Shown: in pieces, positions 16,594-25,714 of the stretch
How positions within the stretch are numbered: position 1 is the first letter of the stretch
Layout: every line of letters begins with the position of its first letter
Assembly: GCF_003946555.1 (NCBI RefSeq)
Contig: NZ_RHOO01000009.1
Location: 26,528 to 90,527, forward strand
From: Companilactobacillus hulinensis
Lineage (GTDB): Bacteria > Bacillota > Bacilli > Lactobacillales > Lactobacillaceae
Length of the DNA stretch: 64,000 nucleotides
Direction: 5' to 3'
Position numbers and translations under genes: made by a program
The notes under the pieces: generated by a model
What the model saw: the letters and a program-made list of their open reading frames with translations, nothing else
Database searches by the model: none
Told to the model about the DNA's origin: nothing

Positions 16594-16862
16594 TTAATTC
16601 CAAAAAAAAATCGTCCCTACATGCACAGAATTACTCTGCGATGTAGGGACGACTACCGTGGTACCACCCTAATTCATATTTTGATCACTCAAAATACCTC
16701 AACGACACTAACATGTCCGGGATGATATCGCATCCTTGCGTACCTTTGGCTTTCACCTAGGTAAGACTCCAAGTTCATCTTCAGTTAAACTTTCGTTCCG
16801 CCTTTTCACCATCTAGCGGTCACTCTTCAAACTACTCGTTAACTTACTCTTCTCTTCAACGT
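16594..16862 (-). promoter_or_regulatory. T-box riboswitch (probably methionine tRNA) with terminator
   Basis: Read on the minus strand, the T-box core AGGGTGGTACCACGG is followed by the terminator stem CGTCCCTACAT/ATGTAGGGACG and nine T. A long Stem I region lies upstream, with GAAGATGAACTT as the likely specifier loop holding an ATG (Met) codon. Uncharged tRNA would favour the antiterminator and switch on the MetE-like gene. Confidence 0.9.
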
Positions 16863-16927
16863 CTAATAGAATTAAACAAGTTTTAATTATTAATTGGTGA
16901 ATAAATTACACCTAGTCCAAAACTTTG

Positions 16928-17950
16928 TCAAACAGTTTCGGCAACTTTTTTTGTGTGCACGATATTCTTAGTTAATTTGCCACTCAACAGTGCAACTTGT
17001 GTATCCATGGCTTCATAAATCATATTGTGAACAGCCTTTTTAGTATAGAAGGCTGTGTGTGGTGTGATGATAACATTGTCACGTTTAGCTAGATTCTTGA
17101 ATTTTTCGTTAGGTACTGCATCAATACTGCCGAAGTCCTTTTGGAAAATACCATTTTCATGATCAAGAACATCTAGTCCGGCACAAGCAATTTTGCCAGA
17201 GTCTAGTCCGTCAATTAAAGCATCAGTGTCAACTAGACCACCACGGGCGCAATTGATGATGTATGAACCTTGCTTCATTTTACTGATAGCATCAGCGTCA
17301 ATCATATGGTAGTCCTGTGGTTCAAGTGGAGTATGCAATGAAATAATGTCAGATTGTTCGAGTAACTCGTCTAATGAATCAACATAAATACCAAGATTTT
17401 CTAGGGCAGGGTTGGGATCAATATCATAAGCAATGACTTTGGCACCATATCCAAATTGCATAATACGGGCAAAGACGCTACCAATGTGTCCAGTTCCAAT
17501 AACACCAACGGCTTTGCCACTGATCTCAGTACCGATAGTGGGTGCCCATTGGAAGTTTCCATGCTCAAACTTTTTGTCGAATTCTGGTACACGACGGAGC
17601 AAACGTCCAACTAGAAAAGATGCGTGTTCAGCGATAGCGTTAGGTGAATAGACAGGAACATTAGTCAGCGTAAAGCCAAAATCATTGAGGTCCTTATAAT
17701 CAAAGCCATCTGTACCAACATTTCTAACTGATAACTTACTAATACCGAAATCATGCAGTTTCTTTAGAGCTTCACGAGCGTATGGTGTGCGCTGAACGGT
17801 ACATACACCGTCGAAGCCCTTAGCATTATCTGCAGTTTCAGGAGTAAGGATGTCAGTTGTATAATCTATGTCTACGTCTGGATTCTCTGAAGCCCATTTT
17901 TTCAGTGGTGCTTCTTCATCTCCACGAACGCCAAATACGTAAATTTTCAT
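16928..17950 (-). CDS. ldhD: D-lactate dehydrogenase / D-2-hydroxyacid dehydrogenase (copy 1)
   Basis: A 340-residue NAD-dependent D-2-hydroxyacid dehydrogenase of the D-LDH type, reducing pyruvate (or a related keto acid) to the D-hydroxy acid. The nucleotide-binding motif GVIGTGHIGS is near residue 150. The catalytic Arg lies in NCARGGLVDTDA, Glu in GLDVLDHENG, and His in ITPHTAFYT near residue 298. It shares most motifs with the second copy at 23491. It is monocistronic and lies just beyond the T-box gene on the same strand. It could instead act on branched 2-oxo acids. Confidence 0.88.
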   Translation of the reverse strand: MKIYVFGVRGDEEAPLKKWASENPDVDIDYTTDILTPETADNAKGFDGVCTVQRTPYAREALKKLHDFGISKLSVRNVGTDGFDYKDLNDFGFTLTNVPVYSPNAIAEHASFLVGRLLRRVPEFDKKFEHGNFQWAPTIGTEISGKAVGVIGTGHIGSVFARIMQFGYGAKVIAYDIDPNPALENLGIYVDSLDELLEQSDIISLHTPLEPQDYHMIDADAISKMKQGSYIINCARGGLVDTDALIDGLDSGKIACAGLDVLDHENGIFQKDFGSIDAVPNEKFKNLAKRDNVIITPHTAFYTKKAVHNMIYEAMDTQVALLSGKLTKNIVHTKKVAETV

Positions 17951-18114
17951 AACAATAGTCCCTCTTTCTTTGAATCAGATTAGAAAATTAATTATTCTCT
18001 AATAAACTGTGTTAATAAGTGTAACGCAAATTTTTAAAAATAAAAGGGTAAATTTCAATACAAATAGTCAAATGATATGTATGATATTCTGTAATTGAAC
18101 TTGAGGTGGATGTG

Positions 18115-18444
18115 ATGGAAAATAAAAGTACCTTACCGCAATTGTTGGCATGGCAGATAATGATTGTCGTCAATAGTGCCGTTATTTTATACGTTATACG
18201 AACTTTTAATAACTATTCATTAGTGTATTTCTTACCACGAACGCTTATATGGGGAATTATTGGCCTAGTTCTGTTTGTAGGATATATGTTGATTCAGGCA
18301 ATCATTGGATTCTCGATTCATAACTTAAATGATGGTAATGGTGCTTGGGCAGTTGTATTACTTCTAGCAGGATTCGTTAGTCCTCTGTATATAATTCCAG
18401 CTGTGTGGGCATTGATAATGAAGTATGTATTCAAAAAAGGGTAA
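18115..18444 (+). CDS. Small integral membrane protein of unknown function
   Basis: A 109-residue protein with three hydrophobic segments (around LLAWQIMIVVNSAVILYVI, IIGLVLFVGYMLIQAIIGF and AVVLLLAGFVSPLYIIP) and a positively charged C-terminus. I chose ATG 18115 because TTGAGGTGG ends five bases before it; GTG 18106 would overlap that site. No known family is recognised. It ends in the repeated terminator shared with the convergent module. Confidence 0.6.
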   Translation: MENKSTLPQLLAWQIMIVVNSAVILYVIRTFNNYSLVYFLPRTLIWGIIGLVLFVGYMLIQAIIGFSIHNLNDGNGAWAVVLLLAGFVSPLYIIPAVWALIMKYVFKKG

Positions 18445-18491
18445 AAAAATAACATCTTAGTCGTTTGACTAGGATGTTATTTTTGTTTTAA
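18438..18491. repeat. 54-bp direct repeat, copy 1 (also a bidirectional terminator)
   Basis: A 54-base block whose core is a terminator stem (AACATCTTAGTC with GACTAGGATGTT) recurs at 19411-19464 with two mismatches, in the loop and its edge. The two copies bracket a two-gene module 973 bp apart, suggesting that the module came in by recombination or duplication at a terminator. Confidence 0.85.
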
Positions 18492-18767
18492 CTCTTTAAT
18501 ATCGTTATTTTCTGTAATTAGGAGTTTTAACTTTTCAATAATTATGTTGTAATCGTTTATAGATATATCAGTATTGCCAGCTTCTAAATCAAGTAAGTAA
18601 TCAAAGGGAATATCTAGCTTTTTGGCAATGTTTTCTTGATCAAATGGAGTATTGTTTTCTAATTCAATAATTTTCATAGATAAATCAAATTGTGGAGAAT
18701 TCATCTTATTTTGTAAGTACTTATCATTCTTTGCAATTGAGCTTTTTAAAATACCTTTTAAATCCAT
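18477..18767 (-). CDS. Possible HTH antitoxin of a toxin-first pair
   Basis: A 96-residue protein whose central part (ENIAKKLDIPFDYLLDLEAG, then NDYNIIIEKL) has the spacing of a short XRE/HigA-type helix-turn-helix. AAGGAGAATAAACTT precedes ATG. It starts four bases after the upstream gene on the same strand, so the two are coupled, in the toxin-then-antitoxin order of HigBA systems. The stop falls within the repeat copy. Function is inferred from layout; it may be a plain regulator. Confidence 0.5.
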   Translation of the reverse strand: MDLKGILKSSIAKNDKYLQNKMNSPQFDLSMKIIELENNTPFDQENIAKKLDIPFDYLLDLEAGNTDISINDYNIIIEKLKLLITENNDIKELKQK

Positions 18768-18771
18768 AAGT

Positions 18772-19314
18772 TTATTCTCCTTTTATCCAATTTGAAATAT
18801 TCTTTCGACTTAGATTCTGCCTTACTATATCAGATTCTTGAATCAATGTATTTAAAAAGGATTCAGAATTGCCTTTGTATGCTGATTTATTGAGGTAAAT
18901 TGCTAGACAGATACCCTTATCCATATTAACAAAATATTGTAACTTCATGGTGAAAAAGGTCACTCGGATGTGATTAAAATTGTCATCTATCCGTATTTCG
19001 TAATGATGGGTAAATTTTCTAAGTTTTTTGAGTATTTTGAATGAGTGATTTTGACCAAGTCTATCTTTGACAAACACTTGTAGATAGCCTTTCTGTGATA
19101 ATTCAACAATTTCCTGATTTTTATCTATATTCATAAAATAAATTTCTTTAAGAGCACGAGAAAGTATATCGTTATATAAATGATCACTTTGTATTTTAGT
19201 TGAATTGCTTATGTATAAGTAATGGTTATAATCATTCGATGGTAACTTTTTTAGATAGAAAAATTTTTTAATCATAAGTATCTCAACCTGAATCTTAGAT
19301 TCATTCTTTCCCAT
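18772..19314 (-). CDS. Unknown protein, possible RelE/HigB-like toxin with N-terminal extension
   Basis: A 180-residue basic protein with no membrane segment. The middle (FKILKKLRKFTHHYEIRID, then HIRVTFFTMK) resembles the two strands of RelE/HigB toxins, and coupling to a small HTH-like gene supports a toxin role, but the first 90 residues match nothing I know. A promoter (TTGTTT, 17 bases, TATACT) ends only a few bases before the first ATG, so translation starts either nearly leaderless there or at the in-frame ATG 13 codons later (MIKKFFYLKK). Base composition is more AT-rich than that of the neighbours, and direct repeats flank the pair, both signs of acquisition. Confidence 0.4.
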   Translation of the reverse strand: MGKNESKIQVEILMIKKFFYLKKLPSNDYNHYLYISNSTKIQSDHLYNDILSRALKEIYFMNIDKNQEIVELSQKGYLQVFVKDRLGQNHSFKILKKLRKFTHHYEIRIDDNFNHIRVTFFTMKLQYFVNMDKGICLAIYLNKSAYKGNSESFLNTLIQESDIVRQNLSRKNISNWIKGE

Positions 19315-19410
19315 AGTGTTATAAAAGTATAACGTTACTAAAATGTGTAAACAATATAATTACCAAAGTACAATTAATTAGTTATTCAAATTAGTGATAT
19401 TTAAATAACA

Positions 19411-19464
19411 AGGGTAAAAAAATAACATCTTAGTCATCTGACTAGGATGTTATTTTTGTTTTAA
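19411..19464. repeat. 54-bp direct repeat, copy 2 (terminator of the purine permease)
   Basis: The near-identical partner of the block at 18438. Here it overlaps the stop of the permease gene and acts as its terminator on the minus strand (stem AACATCCTAGTC with GACTAAGATGTT, then T-run). Confidence 0.85.
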
Positions 19465-20750
19465 TTTTTACTACGTGGATTCAAAACGATATTCATAATA
19501 ATTGCAGTGAAACTACCAACAACTAATCCGTTATTCAAGATTGTTTGTAACGTTGAAGGTAAGAAATGTAATAGGGTAGGTTGAACGGTAACACCTAATC
19601 CAAGACCAATCGAAACAGCCATGATTAATAAGTTATCGCCACTCATATCAACTTTTGTAAGCATCTTGATTCCTTCAGCACCAACTGTACCAAACATTAT
19701 CAGCATAGCGCCTCCAAGTACGGATGTTGGAATCAATGTAGCGATAGCACCGACCTTGGGTATTAATCCTAACAGGATTAGTAGAAAGGCTGAGAAGTAA
19801 ACGGGTTTGTTCTTTTTGATTCCTGACAATTCAACAATGGCAACATTTTGAGAGAAAGTTGAATATGGGAATGTGTTGAAAATACCACCTAAGATAGCGG
19901 CGATACCCTCAGATGCATATCCGTGTTGCAAGTCCTTTTCATCTAGTTCACGATGAGTTATTTCTGACAAGGCGTAATAAACACCGGTTGATTCAATCAT
20001 ACATGTCAATGATGCTAATAACATGATAACGATAGATGACCATTCAAACTTAGGAGTTGAAAAGTAGAATGGTTGTGGTAATTGGAACCAGTGAGCATTG
20101 TGGACACTAGCAAATCCCATCGTTCCCATGGCAATGGCCGCAATAGTACCGGCAACGATACCAATTAGGATCGAGATCTGTTTGATAAATCCGCGTCCCC
20201 AAATATTGATTACTATAATAAGAAGTGCTGTACCAAATCCTAACAATAAGTCAGTTGGATCACCGAAATTCTTTGCGGCAGCATTACCACCACCAATATT
20301 CTGGAAGGCAACAGGAATCAATGTGAATCCAATCAATGTGATCAATGAACCAGTGACTATTGGTGGGAAGAACCTTTTGAGTTTTGAGAATACTTTCGAT
20401 ATTAATAGGATGAAAATACCGGCAGCAATAATTCCACCGTACATATATCCAATCCCAAAGTGCTGTCCGATATTTTGTAACGGCGTTACATATTCGACAG
20501 CGGAACCAAGCACAACTGGTAATCCAATACCAGTCAATGGTGTACGCTTGATTTGCAACAATGTTGCGACACCACACATGAAGATGTCGACTGAAATTAA
20601 GTAAGTCATTTGTGTGGCAGTGAAGTTCAAGGCTGCACCAAGTAAGATAGGAATTAAAATATCCCCGGAATACATGGCCAGCAAATGTTGAAACCCTAGT
20701 AGTAGATTCTTGAAGAATGAATCTTCAGAATCGTGCATTTTTAAGTCCAT
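19461..20750 (-). CDS. pbuX: Xanthine/purine permease, NCS2 family (PbuX-like)
   Basis: A 429-residue nucleobase:cation symporter-2 with about 14 membrane segments. Family motifs are visible: QHLLAMYSGDILIP in segment 1, the FPYSTFSQNVAIVELSG substrate/signature region near residue 295, and ESTGVYYALSE near 255. It most resembles xanthine or uric acid permeases. No xpt gene is adjacent. Two inverted PurBoxes upstream point to PurR control, which fits purine salvage. GGGGAAGG precedes the start. Guanine or hypoxanthine transport is the main alternative. Confidence 0.85.
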   Translation of the reverse strand: MDLKMHDSEDSFFKNLLLGFQHLLAMYSGDILIPILLGAALNFTATQMTYLISVDIFMCGVATLLQIKRTPLTGIGLPVVLGSAVEYVTPLQNIGQHFGIGYMYGGIIAAGIFILLISKVFSKLKRFFPPIVTGSLITLIGFTLIPVAFQNIGGGNAAAKNFGDPTDLLLGFGTALLIIVINIWGRGFIKQISILIGIVAGTIAAIAMGTMGFASVHNAHWFQLPQPFYFSTPKFEWSSIVIMLLASLTCMIESTGVYYALSEITHRELDEKDLQHGYASEGIAAILGGIFNTFPYSTFSQNVAIVELSGIKKNKPVYFSAFLLILLGLIPKVGAIATLIPTSVLGGAMLIMFGTVGAEGIKMLTKVDMSGDNLLIMAVSIGLGLGVTVQPTLLHFLPSTLQTILNNGLVVGSFTAIIMNIVLNPRSKN

Positions 20751-20789
20751 TTTGTACCTTCCCCGATATATTAATAAAAATAGTTTATC

Positions 20790-20833
20790 ATTTACGAACT
20801 TAATTTGTTATTAGTTATTTAAAGTTCGCTATT
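20790..20833 (-). promoter_or_regulatory. Pair of inverted PurBoxes (PurR operator)
   Basis: ACGAACTTAA (core at 20795) and its inverse AAAGTTCGCT (core at 20825) match the CGAA core of PurBoxes, spaced as in known PurR control regions. They lie about 50-80 bases upstream of the purine permease. Confidence 0.7.
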
Positions 20834-20967
20834 TGCTATTTATTTTACAACTTTACTTTAAAAAGTATATCACTAATTCGGAATTAAATGGAAGAGAGAC
20901 TTGAATGATAACCGTTTTCAATTATGATAAAATATAAACTAGTATTAATTAGGAGGATTTCACAATA

Positions 20968-22404
20968 ATGAATAAAAATCATTTGGATGATGCTTGTACA
21001 ACTATCCTAGTTGGTAAGAATGCCAGCATGGACGGTTCAACTATGATTGCCAGAAATGACGATACATTTTTTGCAGTCGCACCACATAGTTTTGTATTAA
21101 ACCCAGCTGTTAAGGGTGAAAAGGGACGCAAAGTTAAGTCATGGCTTAACGGCTTCGAGGCTGAAGTTCCAGAAAATGGCTACAAATGGCCTGCTGTTCC
21201 TAACGTAGACTACAAGAAGTTCGGTTACTATGACGAAAGTGGTATTAATGGTGCTAACGTTGCTATGTCAGCCACTGAAAGTACATATGGTAACGAACGT
21301 GCACTTGCATTTGATCCACTAGTAAAAGATGGTATGGACGAAGATGTCATCGTTCGTATGGTATTACCTTATGTTGATTCAGCAAAAGCTGCTGTTAAAC
21401 GTACTGGTGATTTGATTGCTAAGTATGGTTCACCTGCTGGTAATTCAGTATTGTTCAGTGATAAAGACGATGTTTGGTATATGGAAATTGTTACTGGTCA
21501 TCACTGGGTTGCTCAAAGAATCCCTGATGATAGTTATGCAGTTTGTGCTAACCGTGTTTCAATTCAACAAGTTGACTTCGATGATCCATCACAATTCATG
21601 TGGTCAGAGGGTATCCAAGAATTTGTTGAAGCAAACCACTTGAATACAGACAAACATGGATTCAACTTCAGACATATCTTCGGTACAGATAATATGAAGG
21701 ATCGCCACTACAACACACCACGTGTATGGTTCGGTCAAAAGTTCTTCAATCCAGAAATCGAACAAGATCCAGAAGATGGTGAGTTGCCATTTATCATGAA
21801 GACAGAACACAAGATTTCTGTTGATGATATTGAATATGTACTTGGTTCACATTACAACGAAACACCTTACGATCCATTCAGTACAGATGCTTCAGATGAT
21901 GACAAGTATCGTTACCGTCCAATTGGTTTGAACAGAACACAAAATTCACACGTTCTCCAAATCAGAAATGATGTTCCTGATGAATTCGCCGCTATTATGT
22001 GGTTATGTATCGGATTCCCAACATACACACCATACATTCCGTTCTACACAAATATGAATGACACAGATGCAAGTTACAAAGATGCATCTCTAGAATTCAA
22101 TTTCAAAGATGCTTACTGGATGTATAACGCATTGTCAGTTCTTGTTGAATCACATTACTCAGAATTCATTCAAGCTGACATCGACTTCCTAACAGAAGTT
22201 CGCCAAGACTTGCGTATGAGTGTTGCTGAAACTGATAAGTTAGCTAAGAATTATTCCGGTGATGAGCTTGTAGAATTCTTGACTGACAGAAACCAAAAAG
22301 TTGTTAAAGAAATGTCAGATAAGACACACAAATTATTTGGACAACTTTATACAAAGGGAATTACACTATCAAAACTTACATTTGATATGGATAAGAACCT
22401 ATAA
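20968..22404 (+). CDS. pepD: Dipeptidase, C69 family
   Basis: A 478-residue N-terminal-nucleophile peptidase of family C69. The nucleophilic Cys10 appears in ACTTILVGKNASMDGST after a short propeptide, and MIARNDD follows, both typical of lactobacillar PepD. It hydrolyses a broad range of dipeptides in the cytoplasm, completing peptide use. There is no signal peptide. AGGAGGATTTC precedes ATG. It is monocistronic with a strong terminator. Confidence 0.93.
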   Translation: MNKNHLDDACTTILVGKNASMDGSTMIARNDDTFFAVAPHSFVLNPAVKGEKGRKVKSWLNGFEAEVPENGYKWPAVPNVDYKKFGYYDESGINGANVAMSATESTYGNERALAFDPLVKDGMDEDVIVRMVLPYVDSAKAAVKRTGDLIAKYGSPAGNSVLFSDKDDVWYMEIVTGHHWVAQRIPDDSYAVCANRVSIQQVDFDDPSQFMWSEGIQEFVEANHLNTDKHGFNFRHIFGTDNMKDRHYNTPRVWFGQKFFNPEIEQDPEDGELPFIMKTEHKISVDDIEYVLGSHYNETPYDPFSTDASDDDKYRYRPIGLNRTQNSHVLQIRNDVPDEFAAIMWLCIGFPTYTPYIPFYTNMNDTDASYKDASLEFNFKDAYWMYNALSVLVESHYSEFIQADIDFLTEVRQDLRMSVAETDKLAKNYSGDELVEFLTDRNQKVVKEMSDKTHKLFGQLYTKGITLSKLTFDMDKNL

Positions 22405-22412
22405 AATTAATC

Positions 22413-22446
22413 GACCTGTGATGAAATTTCATCACAGGTCTTTTTT
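22413..22446 (+). terminator. Rho-independent terminator of pepD
   Basis: The perfect 14-bp palindrome GACCTGTGATGAAA/TTTCATCACAGGTC is followed by six T. Confidence 0.9.
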
Positions 22447-22542
22447 CTGAAAATTTTTATAATGTATTTAATAAGCATTTTCAATAACTAACCTGTATAA
22501 TATCTCTATTAATGCTTTTTACATTTTCAGGAGGAAAAATTA

Positions 22543-23466
22543 ATGGAAGAAAGTAAGAAAATGACCAAGAAGACTTTGCACAAAGGTTTTCTTTTGGCCT
22601 TCCTTGCGTCAGTTACTTGGGGTGTTTCAGGTGCTGTTCAGCAAATCGTTGCAAAGGATGCAAATATTCCCGCAATGTGGTTTGTCGGCACTAGAACTCT
22701 AGTTGCTGGTGTCATCCTTTTAGTGATTGCCTTATTTGTACTACCTAAGAAAGAATTCTTTTCAATTTTTAAATCGTGGAAGGATACTTTGATACTTGTT
22801 GCCTTCTCGATCTTTGGTTTATTCGCAAATATGTATACATTCTTTTATGCGATTCAAACAGGTAATTCATCAACTGCCACAATTCTACAATATTTATCAC
22901 CACTATTTATTATGGTTGGTGCCATCGTCTTCACACATAAAAAAGTTCTAAGAATTGATGTTATTTCATTTGCATTAGCGTTGATCGGAGTTGTGTTGTT
23001 GATCACACGTGGGGATATTTCCCACTTATCTATTCCGTTTGAATCAGTTCTTTGGGGTATTGGAAGTGGTATAACAGCTGCTTTATATGTTGTTATTCCC
23101 CAAAGATTGATTGCTAAGCACAATGGATTATTGGTTACCGGTTGGGGAATGCTGATTGCTGGTGTCTTCTCAAACTTCTTTACACCGGTTTGGGTGAATC
23201 CACCACATTTATCAACTAAGTCATTAATTGGCGTTATAACGGTTATTCTTTTGAGTAACGTTCTTGCCTTTTTAATGATGGTATTCAGTACCAAATATAC
23301 AACTGCTGCAACCATCAGTATCACGGACGCTGTACAACCGTTTACAACCCTTGTGCTGAGCGTGATTTTCTTATCGTATAGTGTCAATATTCCCGAGATT
23401 ATCGGTGCAGTTATCGTTGTCTTTGCTATCTATATCTTAAACAGATATGATACTAACGGAGACTAA
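22543..23466 (+). CDS. DMT-superfamily transporter (EamA family)
   Basis: A 307-residue protein with ten membrane segments formed by two EamA repeats (first starting LLAFLASVTWGVSGAVQQI, second near VLWGIGSGITAALYVVI). Such proteins export amino acids or other metabolites. AGGAGGAAAAATTA precedes ATG. The D-lactate dehydrogenase copy 2 starts 25 bases after its stop, so they form one operon. That suggests the exporter handles a hydroxy or keto acid made nearby, which is inference. Confidence 0.87.
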   Translation: MEESKKMTKKTLHKGFLLAFLASVTWGVSGAVQQIVAKDANIPAMWFVGTRTLVAGVILLVIALFVLPKKEFFSIFKSWKDTLILVAFSIFGLFANMYTFFYAIQTGNSSTATILQYLSPLFIMVGAIVFTHKKVLRIDVISFALALIGVVLLITRGDISHLSIPFESVLWGIGSGITAALYVVIPQRLIAKHNGLLVTGWGMLIAGVFSNFFTPVWVNPPHLSTKSLIGVITVILLSNVLAFLMMVFSTKYTTAATISITDAVQPFTTLVLSVIFLSYSVNIPEIIGAVIVVFAIYILNRYDTNGD

Positions 23467-23490
23467 AATAACAAAGGAGAATGACAAATT

Positions 23491-24495
23491 ATGAAAATTT
23501 TTGCTTACGGAATTCGTGACGATGAATTGTCATCATTGAAGAAGTGGGAAGCCGCAAATCCTGAGATTGAGGTTGGTTATACTGGCGATACATTAACACC
23601 AGATACCGCCAAATTAGCTGAAGGTTCAAACGGTGTTGTTACATTACAAACAACTCCATATGAACGTGCTGCTTTGGAACAATTGAAAGATTACGGAATC
23701 AAATCTATTTCTATTCGTAACGTGGGATTCGATAATTTTGACTTCAAAGATTTAAATGATTTTGGTATGAAATTAACTAATGTCCCAGTATATTCACCAA
23801 ATGCTATTGCTGAACATACAGTTCTATTGATAGGAAGATTGCTACGTCGTGTTCCAGAAGTCGATGCTAAATTCGACAATGGCGACTTCACATGGGCACC
23901 TACTATTGGTAGAGAGTTCCGTGAACAAACTGTTGGTGTTATCGGTACCGGTCATATTGGACGTGTAGTTATTCAAATCTTGCAAGGATTCGGTGCAAAA
24001 GTCGTTGCGTATGATGTTTATCACAACGATGACATTGAAAAGCAGGGATTATATGTTGATAGTCTAGAAGAGTTGTACAAACAATCAGATATCATCACAT
24101 TGCACGTGCCATTATTTGATAGTAATAAGTACATGATCAACAAAGATGCCATTGCACAAATGAAAGATGGCGTCTTCATCGTCAACTGTGCTCGTGGTGA
24201 ATTGATCGATACAGATGCCTTGATTGCTGGTTTGGATGATGGCAAGATTGGTGCTGCCGGCTTAGATGTTTTGGATAATGAAAACTCTGTCTTCGGTAAG
24301 AAGTGGGGCAGTATTGATAATCTTCCAAATCCTAAGATCAAGAACTTGGCAGAACGTATTAATGTTATCATCACACCACACAATGCTTTCTATACAGAAA
24401 CAGCGGTTCACAATATGATTACTGTTGCTTTTGATTCAAACAAAGCCTTGATCGATGGTGAAACACCTAAGAATATTGTTGATACTACAAAATAA
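23491..24495 (+). CDS. ldhD: D-lactate dehydrogenase / D-2-hydroxyacid dehydrogenase (copy 2)
   Basis: A 334-residue paralog of the gene at 16928, sharing ISIRNVGFDNFDFKDLNDFG, VPVYSPNAIAEH, the NAD motif GVIGTGHIGR, NCARGELIDTDALI (Arg), GLDVLDNENS (Glu) and ITPHNAFYTETA (His). The catalytic set is complete. Sequence differences from copy 1 are spread evenly, as expected of an older duplication. AAAGGAGAATGAC lies before ATG. It follows an EamA exporter in the same operon. It may be lactate dehydrogenase proper or a 2-hydroxyisocaproate-type enzyme. Confidence 0.88.
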   Translation: MKIFAYGIRDDELSSLKKWEAANPEIEVGYTGDTLTPDTAKLAEGSNGVVTLQTTPYERAALEQLKDYGIKSISIRNVGFDNFDFKDLNDFGMKLTNVPVYSPNAIAEHTVLLIGRLLRRVPEVDAKFDNGDFTWAPTIGREFREQTVGVIGTGHIGRVVIQILQGFGAKVVAYDVYHNDDIEKQGLYVDSLEELYKQSDIITLHVPLFDSNKYMINKDAIAQMKDGVFIVNCARGELIDTDALIAGLDDGKIGAAGLDVLDNENSVFGKKWGSIDNLPNPKIKNLAERINVIITPHNAFYTETAVHNMITVAFDSNKALIDGETPKNIVDTTK

Positions 24496-24510
24496 ATAAT
24501 AAATATCTTC

Positions 24511-24597
24511 AGAGAGTGGAACAAAGTATGTTCAACTTTCGAGAATTAAACTAATAGGGACTGTAATCCGACTTTGGATTACGGTCCCTATTTTTTG
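24511..24597 (+). repeat. Family A element, 5' half only, acting as terminator
   Basis: It starts AGAGAGTGG and continues with a family A 5' half (ATGTTCAACTTTCGAGAATTA). The apical hairpin is TAGGGACTGTAATCC with GGATTACGGTCCCTA. The 3' closing half is missing and replaced by TTTTTT, so it can terminate ldhD transcription. The hairpin is nearly the same as that after menG. Between here and 24727 only promoter-like AT-rich sequence is seen. Confidence 0.65.
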
Positions 24598-24727
24598 TCT
24601 CAAATTTTTCGTATTATAGACAAATTCACATCACAAATTGTTCACATTCAGACTTTATAATTCTTCTCATCATAAGAAAACAATATATCGAATCGGATAT
24701 AAATACTCTTTAAGGAGAATAATAAAT

Positions 24728-25528
24728 ATGGATGATGAAATTAAATATTACTTTCTAACATCGGCTATTAAACAAATGAATACAACGTTTAATATTGTGA
24801 TTGCTACAACTGAGCCGGATGATTCTATCCAACAAAGCTTAGATGATGCCAAGCGTCATATAGAAATAAATCTGCATCAAATCGATGACGATTTTTCAAT
24901 TGAAAAGAAGGATTTACTAGTTTCAAAATTTCAAAATGGCGACCAAGGACCTTTGATAAAGTCAGAAATTTTTCAGCTGGTATATGACAAAACAATAGGC
25001 GCAGAACAAATGACGCATCACTATTTCAGTGCATATTTTAATGGCAAGTATGATCCAACTGGATTAGTTAAAGGTTGGGCGATGGAAGAAGCTTTTGATG
25101 CTTATTTGAAACCACTATTGAATCGATTGGACATTGAAGGTGTCTCTTTAAGAAGCAGAGATGATGTAAAAGTGGCTACTCGACGTGGATCTGATCATCG
25201 ATGGAGTGTGAATATTGCAAATCCGGATGATAAAAATAAAATATTGACCACTTACTATATTCAAAATTGCTCGGTATCAACCGTGAATAATTTGAATTTT
25301 GAACGAGTACCACGTAGTCAAGTTGGTCGAATGGAACAAGTCACGATACTAAGTGATGATATGACTGATTCCGTTGTGTGGGCTAATGCCGGTATTTCGG
25401 CAGGAACCGAAAAGTTTCCAGAATTAATTAATTCCGATTGTTTGACTGGGATGCTAGTTGATGGAAAATTAGGTGTAATTAATTTCCGAGATGGATCGTT
25501 TAGTAACAAAAAAATATTTCTAAAATAG
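24728..25528 (+). CDS. Divergent ApbE-like (FAD:protein FMN transferase family) protein 1
   Basis: A 266-residue protein. Its middle has ApbE features: DDDFSIEKKDLLVSKFQNGD (the usual FS...DS..S..N region), and DPTGLVKGWAMEEAFD near residue 120 (the conserved D-x-x-G-x-V-K-G-W). However, the GGD flavin motif reads RSRDD, the metal-binding DALATA-type segment near the C-terminus reads VVWANAGISAG, and the histidine of the H..DPRTG motif is not evident. It may therefore not transfer FMN as usual. AAGGAGAATAATAA sets the start at 24728. No signal peptide or lipobox is visible, so it is probably cytoplasmic. A paralog follows. Confidence 0.65.
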   Translation: MDDEIKYYFLTSAIKQMNTTFNIVIATTEPDDSIQQSLDDAKRHIEINLHQIDDDFSIEKKDLLVSKFQNGDQGPLIKSEIFQLVYDKTIGAEQMTHHYFSAYFNGKYDPTGLVKGWAMEEAFDAYLKPLLNRLDIEGVSLRSRDDVKVATRRGSDHRWSVNIANPDDKNKILTTYYIQNCSVSTVNNLNFERVPRSQVGRMEQVTILSDDMTDSVVWANAGISAGTEKFPELINSDCLTGMLVDGKLGVINFRDGSFSNKKIFLK

Positions 25529-25624
25529 AAATGAACGTAGTTAAACTATAGCTAGTAATAGTTCAGTAATACAAATGTTTATTAATTTTCGAAGTTCCAT
25601 CATATTTTGTTCATAAAATCCTTT

Positions 25625-25658
25625 TACAATAAAGTTGTGAAGCTGAAGTACACTTCAC
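25625..25658 (+). promoter_or_regulatory. -10 box and inverted repeat before ApbE-like gene 2
   Basis: TACAAT (25625-25630) is followed at the predicted start of transcription by GTGAAG...CTTCAC (25637-25658), a candidate repressor site. The second ApbE-like gene therefore has its own promoter. Confidence 0.4.
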
Positions 25659-25714
25659 CACTAAAACTTAAAATTAAAACTTATAAACAACTCAAAATAA
25701 AGGAGTAGTTGCCT

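Noticed and set aside
20098..20604. 168-codon plus-strand frame opposite the purine permease
   Set aside because: Shadow of a membrane protein gene; no ribosome site or known motif.
20905..20925. Possible catabolite (cre) site before pepD
   Set aside because: The sequence around AACCGTTTTC needs a one-base gap and two mismatches to fit the cre consensus.
22854..23387. 177-codon minus-strand frame opposite the EamA gene
   Set aside because: Antisense shadow with no promoter or ribosome site.
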